This document shows positions 27,660-35,422 of a stretch of DNA of 64,000 nucleotides, one piece after another. Position numbers and translations under genes: made by a program. Origin of the DNA: Planctomycetia bacterium (GTDB lineage: Bacteria; Planctomycetota; Planctomycetia; Pirellulales; UBA1268). The stretch is taken from the NCBI GenBank assembly GCA_014192425.1, contig BJHK01000021.1, positions 1 to 64,000 on the forward strand. Reading direction: 5' to 3'. The stretch's first letter is position 1, and every line of letters starts with the position of its first letter. Under the pieces are notes generated by a model. It saw nothing but the letters and a program-made list of their open reading frames with translations. It ran no database searches and was not told where the DNA came from.

Positions 27660-28364
27660 ATGTCCAGCGCCACCACGCCCAGCGGACTGTTCGACGCGCC
27701 GCCGCGGCCGGCTGACGCGCCGCCGTCGTCCGCACCCGCCGACGACTACCGGTCGCTCTCCGGGGCGGCGATCGCGGCGTCCGTCGTCGCCCTGTTGTCG
27801 CCGTTGGCGTTTCTCGACTGGTGGCTGCTGGCGTTGCCCGTGGTCGGCGTCGTGCTCGCCGGCATCGCGCTAGGCGACATCGCCCGGCGTCCCGACGTGC
27901 TCGCGGGCCGGCGCATGGCGCTGGCGACGGTGGCCTTCGGTGCCGCGATGTTCGTCGGCGGTCTCGTCTGGCAGGTCAGGGGCTACGCCGCCGAACTGCC
28001 CCCCGGGTTCACGCGGATCAACTACGCCCTGCTCCAGCCGGAGCCGGGCCTGCCGACCGACACCATCCCGGAGTCGGCGGTGGCCTTCGACGGCCGTGAC
28101 GTGCTCCTCAAGGGCTACATCTACCCCACGCAACGCCCCGACGGGATCAGCGAGTTCATCCTCTGCCGGGATCAGGGGGATTGCTGCTTCGGGGGCAAGC
28201 CCAAGATCAGCGATCGGGTCCGCGTCCAACTGGCCGACGGCGCTGCGATCAGCTTCTCGCAGCGGCTGACGAAGGTGGCCGGGCGGTTCGCCGTCCGGCC
28301 GGTCGCCGCGCCGGACATGGGCGGCGGCGTCCTCTACCACATCGAAAACGCCCGCGTGCGGTGA
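27660..28364 (+). CDS. Membrane protein with DUF3299-like C-terminal domain
   Basis: 234 residues. Pro-rich N-terminus, two adjacent helices (LSGAAIAASVVALLSPLAFL and WWLLALPVVGVVLAGIALGDI, a DUF4190-like hairpin), a third helix (VAFGAAMFVGGLVWQV), then an extracytoplasmic domain: VLLKGYIYPTQRPDGISEFILC followed by RDQGDCCFGGKP and VRVQLADG. The GYIYP...F.LC...CCFG pattern fits DUF3299. The paired Cys may bind metal. It lies 58 bp after the CPFC gene and 15 bp before a second DUF3299-like gene. Confidence 0.65.
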   Translation: MSSATTPSGLFDAPPRPADAPPSSAPADDYRSLSGAAIAASVVALLSPLAFLDWWLLALPVVGVVLAGIALGDIARRPDVLAGRRMALATVAFGAAMFVGGLVWQVRGYAAELPPGFTRINYALLQPEPGLPTDTIPESAVAFDGRDVLLKGYIYPTQRPDGISEFILCRDQGDCCFGGKPKISDRVRVQLADGAAISFSQRLTKVAGRFAVRPVAAPDMGGGVLYHIENARVR

Positions 28365-28379
28365 CCACGAGTGCCACGG

Positions 28380-28994
28380 ATGGCGAGATCTTCGGCAGCG
28401 ATCGGCGCGGTGCTGCTCCTCGGCTTCGCCGGCTGCGGCGGCGCCCCTGTTGCCACGACCGCGGTGCCGGCCGTTGACGTCGCAGCGCCGTCCTCCGCCG
28501 CCGAATCACGGCCCGCCGAACCGCGGCCCGGAGATCCACGGCCCGGAGATCCACGGCCCGGAGATCCACGGCCCGGAGATCCACGGCCGGCAACGCCGGC
28601 CCAGGCGGAGCCCCACGGCGCGCCGCCGCTGGAGATCACGTTCGACGACATCAAGCTCGACATGCAGAAGGGGGACCCGTTCACCCGCGACCTCCTCCCC
28701 CGGCGGGTGACCGATCTGGAGCGGCGCCGGGTGCGGATCCGCGGCTACATCCTCCCCAGTTTTCAGCAGTCGGGGATCGAGCAGTTCGTCCTCGTGCGCG
28801 ACAACCAGGAGTGCTGCTTCGGTCCTGGCGCGGCGCTCCACGACTGCGTCGTGGTCCGGATGCGACCGGGCAAGAGCACGACCTTCTCGATCCGCCCCGT
28901 GGCGGTCGCGGGCACGTTCCGCGTCGAAGAACTGCGCGGGCCCGACGCCAGGCACCTCGCCATCTACGCCCTCGACGGCGAGGAAGTCCGCTAG
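28380..28994 (+). CDS. DUF3299-like lipoprotein with GDPRP repeats
   Basis: 204 residues. Lipoprotein signal with lipobox GFAGC (about residue 21), a linker with four DNA-level repeats encoding GDPRP, then a domain parallel to the previous protein: VRIRGYILPSFQQSGIEQFVLV, RDNQECCFGPGAALHDCVVV and VAGTFRVEEL. So the two genes are a tandem duplication that kept the GYI.P and ECCFG/DCCFG motifs but took different membrane anchors. GTG at 28371 would add three residues. Possibly part of a metal-related envelope system; see findings. Confidence 0.65.
   Translation: MARSSAAIGAVLLLGFAGCGGAPVATTAVPAVDVAAPSSAAESRPAEPRPGDPRPGDPRPGDPRPGDPRPATPAQAEPHGAPPLEITFDDIKLDMQKGDPFTRDLLPRRVTDLERRRVRIRGYILPSFQQSGIEQFVLVRDNQECCFGPGAALHDCVVVRMRPGKSTTFSIRPVAVAGTFRVEELRGPDARHLAIYALDGEEVR
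28530..28589. repeat. Four 15-bp in-frame tandem units (GDPRP codons)
   Basis: GGAGATCCACGGCCC repeats four times (last unit ends in G). It lengthens the linker between lipid anchor and domain, and is likely to vary in number between strains. Confidence 0.9.
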
Positions 28995-29051
28995 GCACGA
29001 GCGGGCCCGGCGGCAACCGGCGTGTCGGCGCGGCGGCGGCGGCTTGATAGC

Positions 29052-29876
29052 ATGTCACCCAGCGAGGCGCCGATGCTCCCGTCGATCAAAGATTTTTTCT
29101 GGCTCTACGACCTGCCGCCCTTCAAGGCGACGGGCCTGTTCGTGCTCGCCTTCGTCGGCTTCTACTGGATCGGGTCGATCTTCGTCCGCCCCCTGTTGCG
29201 GCCGTTCGTCCGCAACACGCCGGGGCAGAACGACATCGTCGGCTACGTGCTCTCCTGCTTCTGCGTGTTCTACGGCCTGCTCCTCGGCCTGATCGCCGTC
29301 ACCGCCTACCAGAACGTCTCCGACGCCGGCGAGAACGTGACCCGCGAGGCGGCCGCGCTGTCGGCGCTCTACGAGGACGTCTCCCGGTACCGCGAGCCGC
29401 ACGGCCAGAACCTGCGCTGGCTGCTCCGCGACTACACCCGGTACGTGATCAACTACGCCTGGCCGCTGCAGCGCCAGGGCATCATCCCCGAGGAGGGCAC
29501 GATCCGCGCCGAAGCCTTTCACGAGAGACTGCTCGAGTTCCAGCCGCAGACGCCCTCCGAGGAGATCGTCCACGCCGAGGCCCTGCGGCAGTTCAACAAC
29601 TTCCTCGAGTGCCGGCGGATGCGGCTGTACTCGGTCCACGCCGCGCTGCCGGCCTCGATGTGGTACGTGATGCTGATCGGGGCGGTGCTCAACATGGCGA
29701 TCTGCTGGCTGTTCGACATGCGGTTCGTCACCCAGCTCGTGCTCGGCGGGATCCTCGCCGCTTACCTCGGCGTGATGATGCACCTGATCTTCGACATGAA
29801 CCATCCGTTCCGCGGCGACGTGAGCATCTCGGCGGAGCCATTCGAAGTCCTCTACAAGCGGATGAACGAGGAATGA
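29052..29876 (+). CDS. DUF4239 membrane protein (second copy)
   Basis: 274 residues. Helices GLFVLAFVGFYWIGSIFV and IVGYVLSCFCVFYGLLLGLIAV at the N-terminus, a helical domain with ENVTREAAALSALYEDVSRYREP and a Tyr/Arg-rich stretch, then MWYVMLIGAVLNMAICWLF and LVLGGILAAYLGVMMHLIF at the C-terminus, ending DMNHPFRGDVSISAEPF. Same family as the gene at 13339 (shared Y.LLLGLI.V and VS.rPF/AEPF end) but distant. Its stop overlaps the next gene as ATGA, so it is coupled to a solute-binding protein. Confidence 0.8.
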   Translation: MSPSEAPMLPSIKDFFWLYDLPPFKATGLFVLAFVGFYWIGSIFVRPLLRPFVRNTPGQNDIVGYVLSCFCVFYGLLLGLIAVTAYQNVSDAGENVTREAAALSALYEDVSRYREPHGQNLRWLLRDYTRYVINYAWPLQRQGIIPEEGTIRAEAFHERLLEFQPQTPSEEIVHAEALRQFNNFLECRRMRLYSVHAALPASMWYVMLIGAVLNMAICWLFDMRFVTQLVLGGILAAYLGVMMHLIFDMNHPFRGDVSISAEPFEVLYKRMNEE

Positions 29877-31207
29877 CGCCTCCGCCCGTGCCCCCTTCCG
29901 CCGCCGGCCAGCAGCCGCTCACCCGCCGCGCGGCGGTCGCGCGGGGCACGGCCGCCACGCTGGCCGCCGTCCGGGCGCTGGCCCCCGGCGTGTTCGTCGG
30001 CTGCTCGCTGGGCGTGCCGGCGCGGCAGTCCGAGGTGACGCTCGGCCTGCTCCACTCGCAGACCGGCCCCTTGGCGATCAGCGCCACGTCGCTCCGCGAC
30101 ATCGAACTGCACGCCCTGGAGCAGATCAACGCCGCCGGGGGCATCCTCGGCCGGAGGATCGTCGCCCTGGCGCCCAATCCCCGCTCGCGGCCGGAGCTGT
30201 TCGTGAAGCGGACAAGGCAGCTCGTCGAGAAAGGCGTCGTGGCCGTGTTCGGCTGCTGGACGAGCCTGAGCCGCAAGACCGTCCTGCCGATCTTGGAGGA
30301 GGCGAAGAAGCTCCTCTTCTACTCGGTCCAGTACGAGGGGAACGAGTCGTCGCCGTACTGCGTCTACGGCGGGACGTTGCCCAACCAGCAGATCCTCCCG
30401 TCCCTCGACTGGCTGCTCGGCAAGGAGGGGGGGGAGCGGAAACGGATCTTTCTCGTCGGCAGCGACTACGTCTTCCCGCGGACGGCCAACTTCTTCGTCA
30501 AGAAGTATCTCAAGACGAAGCCGGGCGCGACGGTCGTCGGCCAGGCCTACGTGCCCCTCGGCGACCGCGACTTTTCCGCGGTCGTCAACAAGATCCAGGC
30601 CAGCGACGCCGACTGCGTCCTGAACACGGTCAACGGTGACTCGAACCTCGGCCTGTTCGCGGCACTCGCGGAAGCCAAGATCGATCCCGCCAAGGTGCCG
30701 GTGCTCTCAACGAGCATCGCCGAGGACGAGCTGCGCGGCCTGTTGCCGGCGCAGGTCAAGGGGCATCTGGCCGCCGCCTGCTACTTCCAGAGCCTCGACA
30801 CGCCGGCCAACCGGGAGTGGGTGCAGGGCTTCCGCGACGCCTTCGGCTTCGACCGCGTGACCGGCGACCCGATGGAGCCCGACTGGTGCCTGCTGCACCT
30901 CTGGAAGATGGCCGTGGAGAAGGCGGGGTCGTTCGAGACGGAGGCGGTGCGGCAGGCGTTCCGCGACGGGCTGGAATTCGCCGGTCCCGGCGGCATGGTG
31001 CGGCTCGATCCCAAGACCCAGCACACGACGAAGCGGTTCCTCATCGGCCGGATTCGTTCCGACCGGCAATTCGACATCGTCCATCAGTCCGCCGGACCGA
31101 TCGACCCGGATCCCTATCCGCAGGTCGCCTTCCCCGGCTGGTCGGTGGACTGGACGAAGGGGGGCGTGACCCGCGGCGCGGAGGTCGACATCCATGGCGA
31201 AGTTTGA
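29873..31207 (+). CDS. Urea/short-chain-amide-type ABC solute-binding protein (UrtA-like)
   Basis: 444 residues. The N-terminus LTRRAAVARGTAATLAA carries twin Arg and a hydrophobic run ending VFVGC, so Tat export or lipoprotein sorting is likely. The body matches the UrtA/FmdD/AmiC branch of type I binding folds: LGLLHSQTGPLAIS, VAVFGCWTSLSRKTVLPIL, LLFYSVQYEGNESSPYCVY, TLPNQQILPSLDWLL, SDYVFPRTAN, VNGDSNLGLFAAL. No urt permease or ATPase genes are in the window; instead it is coupled upstream to DUF4239 (ATGA) and downstream to an AIM24-like gene (14-bp overlap). It may act as a sensor rather than in uptake. Confidence 0.85.
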   Translation: MTPPPVPPSAAGQQPLTRRAAVARGTAATLAAVRALAPGVFVGCSLGVPARQSEVTLGLLHSQTGPLAISATSLRDIELHALEQINAAGGILGRRIVALAPNPRSRPELFVKRTRQLVEKGVVAVFGCWTSLSRKTVLPILEEAKKLLFYSVQYEGNESSPYCVYGGTLPNQQILPSLDWLLGKEGGERKRIFLVGSDYVFPRTANFFVKKYLKTKPGATVVGQAYVPLGDRDFSAVVNKIQASDADCVLNTVNGDSNLGLFAALAEAKIDPAKVPVLSTSIAEDELRGLLPAQVKGHLAAACYFQSLDTPANREWVQGFRDAFGFDRVTGDPMEPDWCLLHLWKMAVEKAGSFETEAVRQAFRDGLEFAGPGGMVRLDPKTQHTTKRFLIGRIRSDRQFDIVHQSAGPIDPDPYPQVAFPGWSVDWTKGGVTRGAEVDIHGEV

Positions 31208-31865
31208 CGTCGAGTCGAGCGAGGGCATGCGCTGGGTCCGCGTCGATCTCGACGCCGACGACGTGCGAACGGAGCGCGGCGCCCTGAACCACATGCAGGG
31301 GGTGATCGCGATGGACGTGCCCCTGCCGTCGCTCCAGGCCTGGTGGGTGTCGTTGTTCTCCGACGAGTCGCCGATCCGGCCCAGGTATGCCGGCACGGGG
31401 AGCGTCTGGCTCGACTCGACGCTCGGCGGCTACCACATCATGCGGGTCAAGAAGGGCGAGCGCTGGATCCTCGACACCCGCTGCTTCTGGGCCAGCGACG
31501 GCGAGGTCCGGCTGGCGATCCACCGGGAGTCGATGTGGACGTCGTGGTGGGCCGACCAGGGGCTGTTCTGGTACAAGACCGCGGTCACGGGGACGGGGCA
31601 GGTGGTGCTCTCCGTGGACGGGCCGGTCGAGGAGGTCGAGCTCAAGGACGACCGGCTGGTGACCGACGGGGCGTTCGTGGTTGCCAGAACGGAAGGCATC
31701 CGGCTGCGCATTCGGCGGCCCGCCCGGTCGCTGTTCAGCTACTGGATGTCGGGGCAGAAGCTCGCCTACTCCTACGAGGGGACGGGCCGACTGCTGCTCT
31801 GCACCGTCCCCTTCTGGCGGCAGCGGATGCAGCGCGAGCGGGGCCTCGACCCGCTCTACGCCTGA
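31194..31865 (+). CDS. AIM24-family protein
   Basis: 223 residues, no signal peptide or membrane helix. Beta-rich protein of the AIM24/TIGR00266 type: HMQGVIAMDVPLPS, GTGSVWLDSTLGGYHIMRVK, DTRCFWASDGEV, FWYKTAVTGTGQVVLSVDGPVEEVEL, GAFVVARTEGI and YSYEGTGRLLLCTVPF. Members form double-stranded beta-helix barrels of unknown role. It starts within the end of the solute-binding gene (14-bp overlap), so the three genes 29052-31865 form one unit. Confidence 0.8.
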   Translation: MAKFDVESSEGMRWVRVDLDADDVRTERGALNHMQGVIAMDVPLPSLQAWWVSLFSDESPIRPRYAGTGSVWLDSTLGGYHIMRVKKGERWILDTRCFWASDGEVRLAIHRESMWTSWWADQGLFWYKTAVTGTGQVVLSVDGPVEEVELKDDRLVTDGAFVVARTEGIRLRIRRPARSLFSYWMSGQKLAYSYEGTGRLLLCTVPFWRQRMQRERGLDPLYA

Positions 31866-31968
31866 CGGATGGCCCGGCGGCCCGGCGTAGTTTCCCCGGC
31901 GTGGCTGCCTGGCAGGAACCACACCGGCGACGAAACCAGCCGGGTGGCGGAGCGGGAGGCTCGATTCG

Positions 31969-33147
31969 ATGCGCGACAGGCATGACAGGCCGTCGGTTCG
32001 GTGTTGCATGGGCGGGAGCCTGGCCATGGGCGGGAGCCTGGCGATCGTCGGTCTCATCTCGGTCCTGGCGACGGCCTGCCCGTTCTGCGGAGTCGTCGGC
32101 CGGTCGCTCGCCGAGCGGCGTGACACGGCCACCGTGACGGCGGTCGGGGAGGCAGCCGGGCCGGCGATGCGGGACGCCGACGGACTCCTTGGGCAGCCCT
32201 TCACGCTCCGGCAGTCGCTGCGCGGAACGCTGCCGGGCGGAAACGCGCCCGTCACCGCCCGGGTCGATGGGCCCGTCACCGGGTTGGCGGTGCTGTTTGG
32301 AACGGGGCTCGGGGATGGTGCGGCGGGCCGCTGGGAGGCGATCGCCGCAGACGAGGCTTTGCTTGCGCACGTCGCCGCGGCGCCGGCGATCACGGTGCCG
32401 GCGGCCCGGCGGCTCGCCTGGTTCGCGCCGCGGCTCGAGCATCCCGACCGGCGGATCGCCGAGGATGCGTTCACGGAGTTCGGCCTGGCGCCGTTCAACG
32501 CGGTCCGTGAAGCGACCGGCCGTTTCGATGCCGGCGCGCTCGCATCCTGGGTCGTCGATCCCGGCATCGACCAGCGCCGGCGGGGCTTTTACGGGCTGGC
32601 GCTCGGCATGGTGGCGGCACGGGAGCACGACGCCGCGCTGCGGGCCCGAATGACCGCAATCCTGCGCGGGGCGATCGAGCGGCCCGCGACCGACGTGCGG
32701 GCGGGCTTCGACGGGCTGCTGGCCGGCCTGCTCGTGGCCGAGGGGGGCCCTGCCCTGGAGTGGATCGTCGCCCGCGGGCTCTGCGGGCCGGAGACGCGGG
32801 CCGGCGATGCGCGTCACGCCTTGGCGGCGCTCCGCTTCGCATGGGAGGATCTGGCCGAGACGGTTCCGCGGGCCGCGGTGGCCCGGGCCACGGGCCAGCT
32901 CGTGGACAACCCCGCTGTGGCCGCCGACGCCGTGATCGATCTGGCCCGGTATCGGGCGTGGGACGAGGTCGATCGGGTGGCGGCTGCCTGGGGCCGATTT
33001 GGCGGCGACGACCCGCTCGTCCGGCGGGCGGTGGCCGGGTATCTCTCTGCCTGTCCTCTGCCGACGGCCCGGGCCCAGTTGGAGCGGCTGCGGGAGGCCG
33101 AGCCCGACCGGGTCCGGCAGGCCCTCGAGGCGTCAGCCTTCCGCTGA
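31969..33147 (+). CDS. Secreted helical-repeat protein with CPFC motif (copy 2)
   Basis: 392 residues. Signal peptide GGSLAIVGLISVLATA followed by CPFCGVVGRSLAE, as in the gene at 26048. Shared blocks include DAFTEFGLAPFNAV (copy 1: DAYDEFAIAPYEDV), VIDLARYRAWDEV (copy 1: VADLARWQDWEV) and YLSACPLPTARAQLERL (copy 1: FLRACPLPEAAAAIKEL), so the two are clear paralogues. This copy lacks the C-terminal linker and membrane helix and would be free in the periplasm. An 18-bp duplication doubles MGGSLA in the signal peptide; starts at 32008 or 32026 are possible. Function unknown. Confidence 0.65.
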   Translation: MRDRHDRPSVRCCMGGSLAMGGSLAIVGLISVLATACPFCGVVGRSLAERRDTATVTAVGEAAGPAMRDADGLLGQPFTLRQSLRGTLPGGNAPVTARVDGPVTGLAVLFGTGLGDGAAGRWEAIAADEALLAHVAAAPAITVPAARRLAWFAPRLEHPDRRIAEDAFTEFGLAPFNAVREATGRFDAGALASWVVDPGIDQRRRGFYGLALGMVAAREHDAALRARMTAILRGAIERPATDVRAGFDGLLAGLLVAEGGPALEWIVARGLCGPETRAGDARHALAALRFAWEDLAETVPRAAVARATGQLVDNPAVAADAVIDLARYRAWDEVDRVAAAWGRFGGDDPLVRRAVAGYLSACPLPTARAQLERLREAEPDRVRQALEASAFR

Positions 33148-33450
33148 CAGCTCGCGACGACGCGCCCCTCCCCCCGGGCACGGCAAAAACCCGCGAAAGC
33201 CCACGAGCCGGGCCGGAAAGGACAGGCACTTTTCCGGGGAAAGGACAGGCACTTTTCAGACCCCGTGACCAAAGGGCTCCGGGCCGCCATGAATTTTCCC
33301 GCATCCGCAGGGGCGGCCGATGCGAAATGCTCTGCGTTGGGACATACTTCGAAAGCCGACCGCAGGTAGATCCGCCCGCGCCATCCATCGCCTCCCCCCG
33401 GCGCTCCAGCCCGGACCAAAAACCACGACCCCAGACCCACGAGGAACCCC
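33148..33450. other. 303-bp intergenic region before the MoxR cluster
   Basis: No gene is visible. It carries a pair of 18-bp repeats (33217-33257), a lower-GC stretch (33285-33360) and the promoter region expected for the long moxR operon. No good -35/-10 pair could be fixed; GACATACTTCG at about 33350 is the best -10-like spot. Confidence 0.4.
33217..33257. repeat. Pair of AAAGGACAGGCACTTTTC repeats
   Basis: AAAGGACAGGCACTTTTC occurs at 33217-33234 and again at 33240-33257, five bases apart. The unit is itself partly palindromic (AAAG...CTTTT). GGACAGGCACTTTT-like boxes are, as I recall, typical of REP sequences spread by REP-associated tyrosine transposases in planctomycetes; none of those transposases is here. 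Confidence 0.75.
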
Positions 33451-34485
<1,035 letters not shown>

Positions 34486-34507
34486 GCCACCGGAGGGGGC
34501 CGCGGGT

Positions 34508-35422
34508 ATGAACAGCGAACGCCAGACGAGGAGTTTTCTCGATCCGCAGGTGCTCTCGCGGCTCGCGAGCGTGCCCCTGCTCGCCCGCCAGCCGATGATC
34601 GGCGGCGTGTCGGGGCGGCACGTCAGCCCGCACCGCGGGTCGAGCGTGGAGTTTGCCGAATATCGCAAGTACGTCCCCGGTGACGACCTGCGCCGGCTCG
34701 ACTGGCGGGCCTTCGGCCGCTCGGACCGGTTCTACGTCAAGGAGTACGAGGCCGACACCAACCTGCGCTGCTGCTTCGTGCTCGACACGTCGGGGTCGAT
34801 GAACTTCGGCGCCGAGGGGCGGATGACGAAGATCGACTATGCGCGGCGGATCTGCGCCTCGCTTGCCTACCTCGCCTCCCAGCAGGGAGACGCGGTCGGC
34901 ATCTCCTGCGTGGCCGACGGCATCGTGCGCACGCTGCCGCCGCGGCGCAGTGCCGCCCACCTCCGGCTGCTGTTCGACATCCTCGAGGAGGCACAGCCGG
35001 CCGGTCCTTCCCGGCTCCCCGAAGTGCTCCATGAACTCGCCGAGACGATCCGCCAGCGGGCCCTGGTCGTGATCGTCTCCGACCTGTTCATGGACCCGGC
35101 GGTCCTGTCGTCGAGCTTCAGCCACCTGCGATTCCGCCGGCACGACGTCTCGGTCTTCCATCTTCTCGATCCGCAGGAGATCGGCTTCAAGTTCCAGCGG
35201 CCGACCCGGTTTCTCGACATGGAGGGGGGCGGCTCGATCTTCACCGACCCGGTGGACATCGCCGACCGCTACCACCAGGCGGTGACCGGGTATCTGGAGG
35301 GGATGAAGAAGGTGGTGCTCGAATCGGGCGTCGACTACCACCGCGTGCTGACCGACGAGAATTACGAGCAGTTGCTGGCGCGGTTTCTCGTCGCCCGGGC
35401 GGCAGGAAAGGGGCTGCGATGA
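34508..35422 (+). CDS. DUF58-domain protein (MoxR partner)
   Basis: 304 residues, no signal peptide. SGRHVSPHRGSSVEFAEYRKYVPGDDLRRLDWRAFGR (about 37-73) is the DUF58 signature, here with DDLRRLDWRAF intact; CCFVLDTSGSMNFG supplies a MIDAS-type DxSxS metal site of a VWA-like fold, and VVIVSDLFMDP the next conserved strand. Works with MoxR in the family. GGAGG lies shortly before the start. Its stop overlaps the next start as ATGA (35419-35422). Confidence 0.92.
   Translation: MNSERQTRSFLDPQVLSRLASVPLLARQPMIGGVSGRHVSPHRGSSVEFAEYRKYVPGDDLRRLDWRAFGRSDRFYVKEYEADTNLRCCFVLDTSGSMNFGAEGRMTKIDYARRICASLAYLASQQGDAVGISCVADGIVRTLPPRRSAAHLRLLFDILEEAQPAGPSRLPEVLHELAETIRQRALVVIVSDLFMDPAVLSSSFSHLRFRRHDVSVFHLLDPQEIGFKFQRPTRFLDMEGGGSIFTDPVDIADRYHQAVTGYLEGMKKVVLESGVDYHRVLTDENYEQLLARFLVARAAGKGLR

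Noticed and set aside
29873..31207. Part of a complete urea ABC transporter
   Set aside because: No permease or ATPase genes of the urt type flank the binding protein; the nearest ABC genes (23978-25992) are of the FtsX class.
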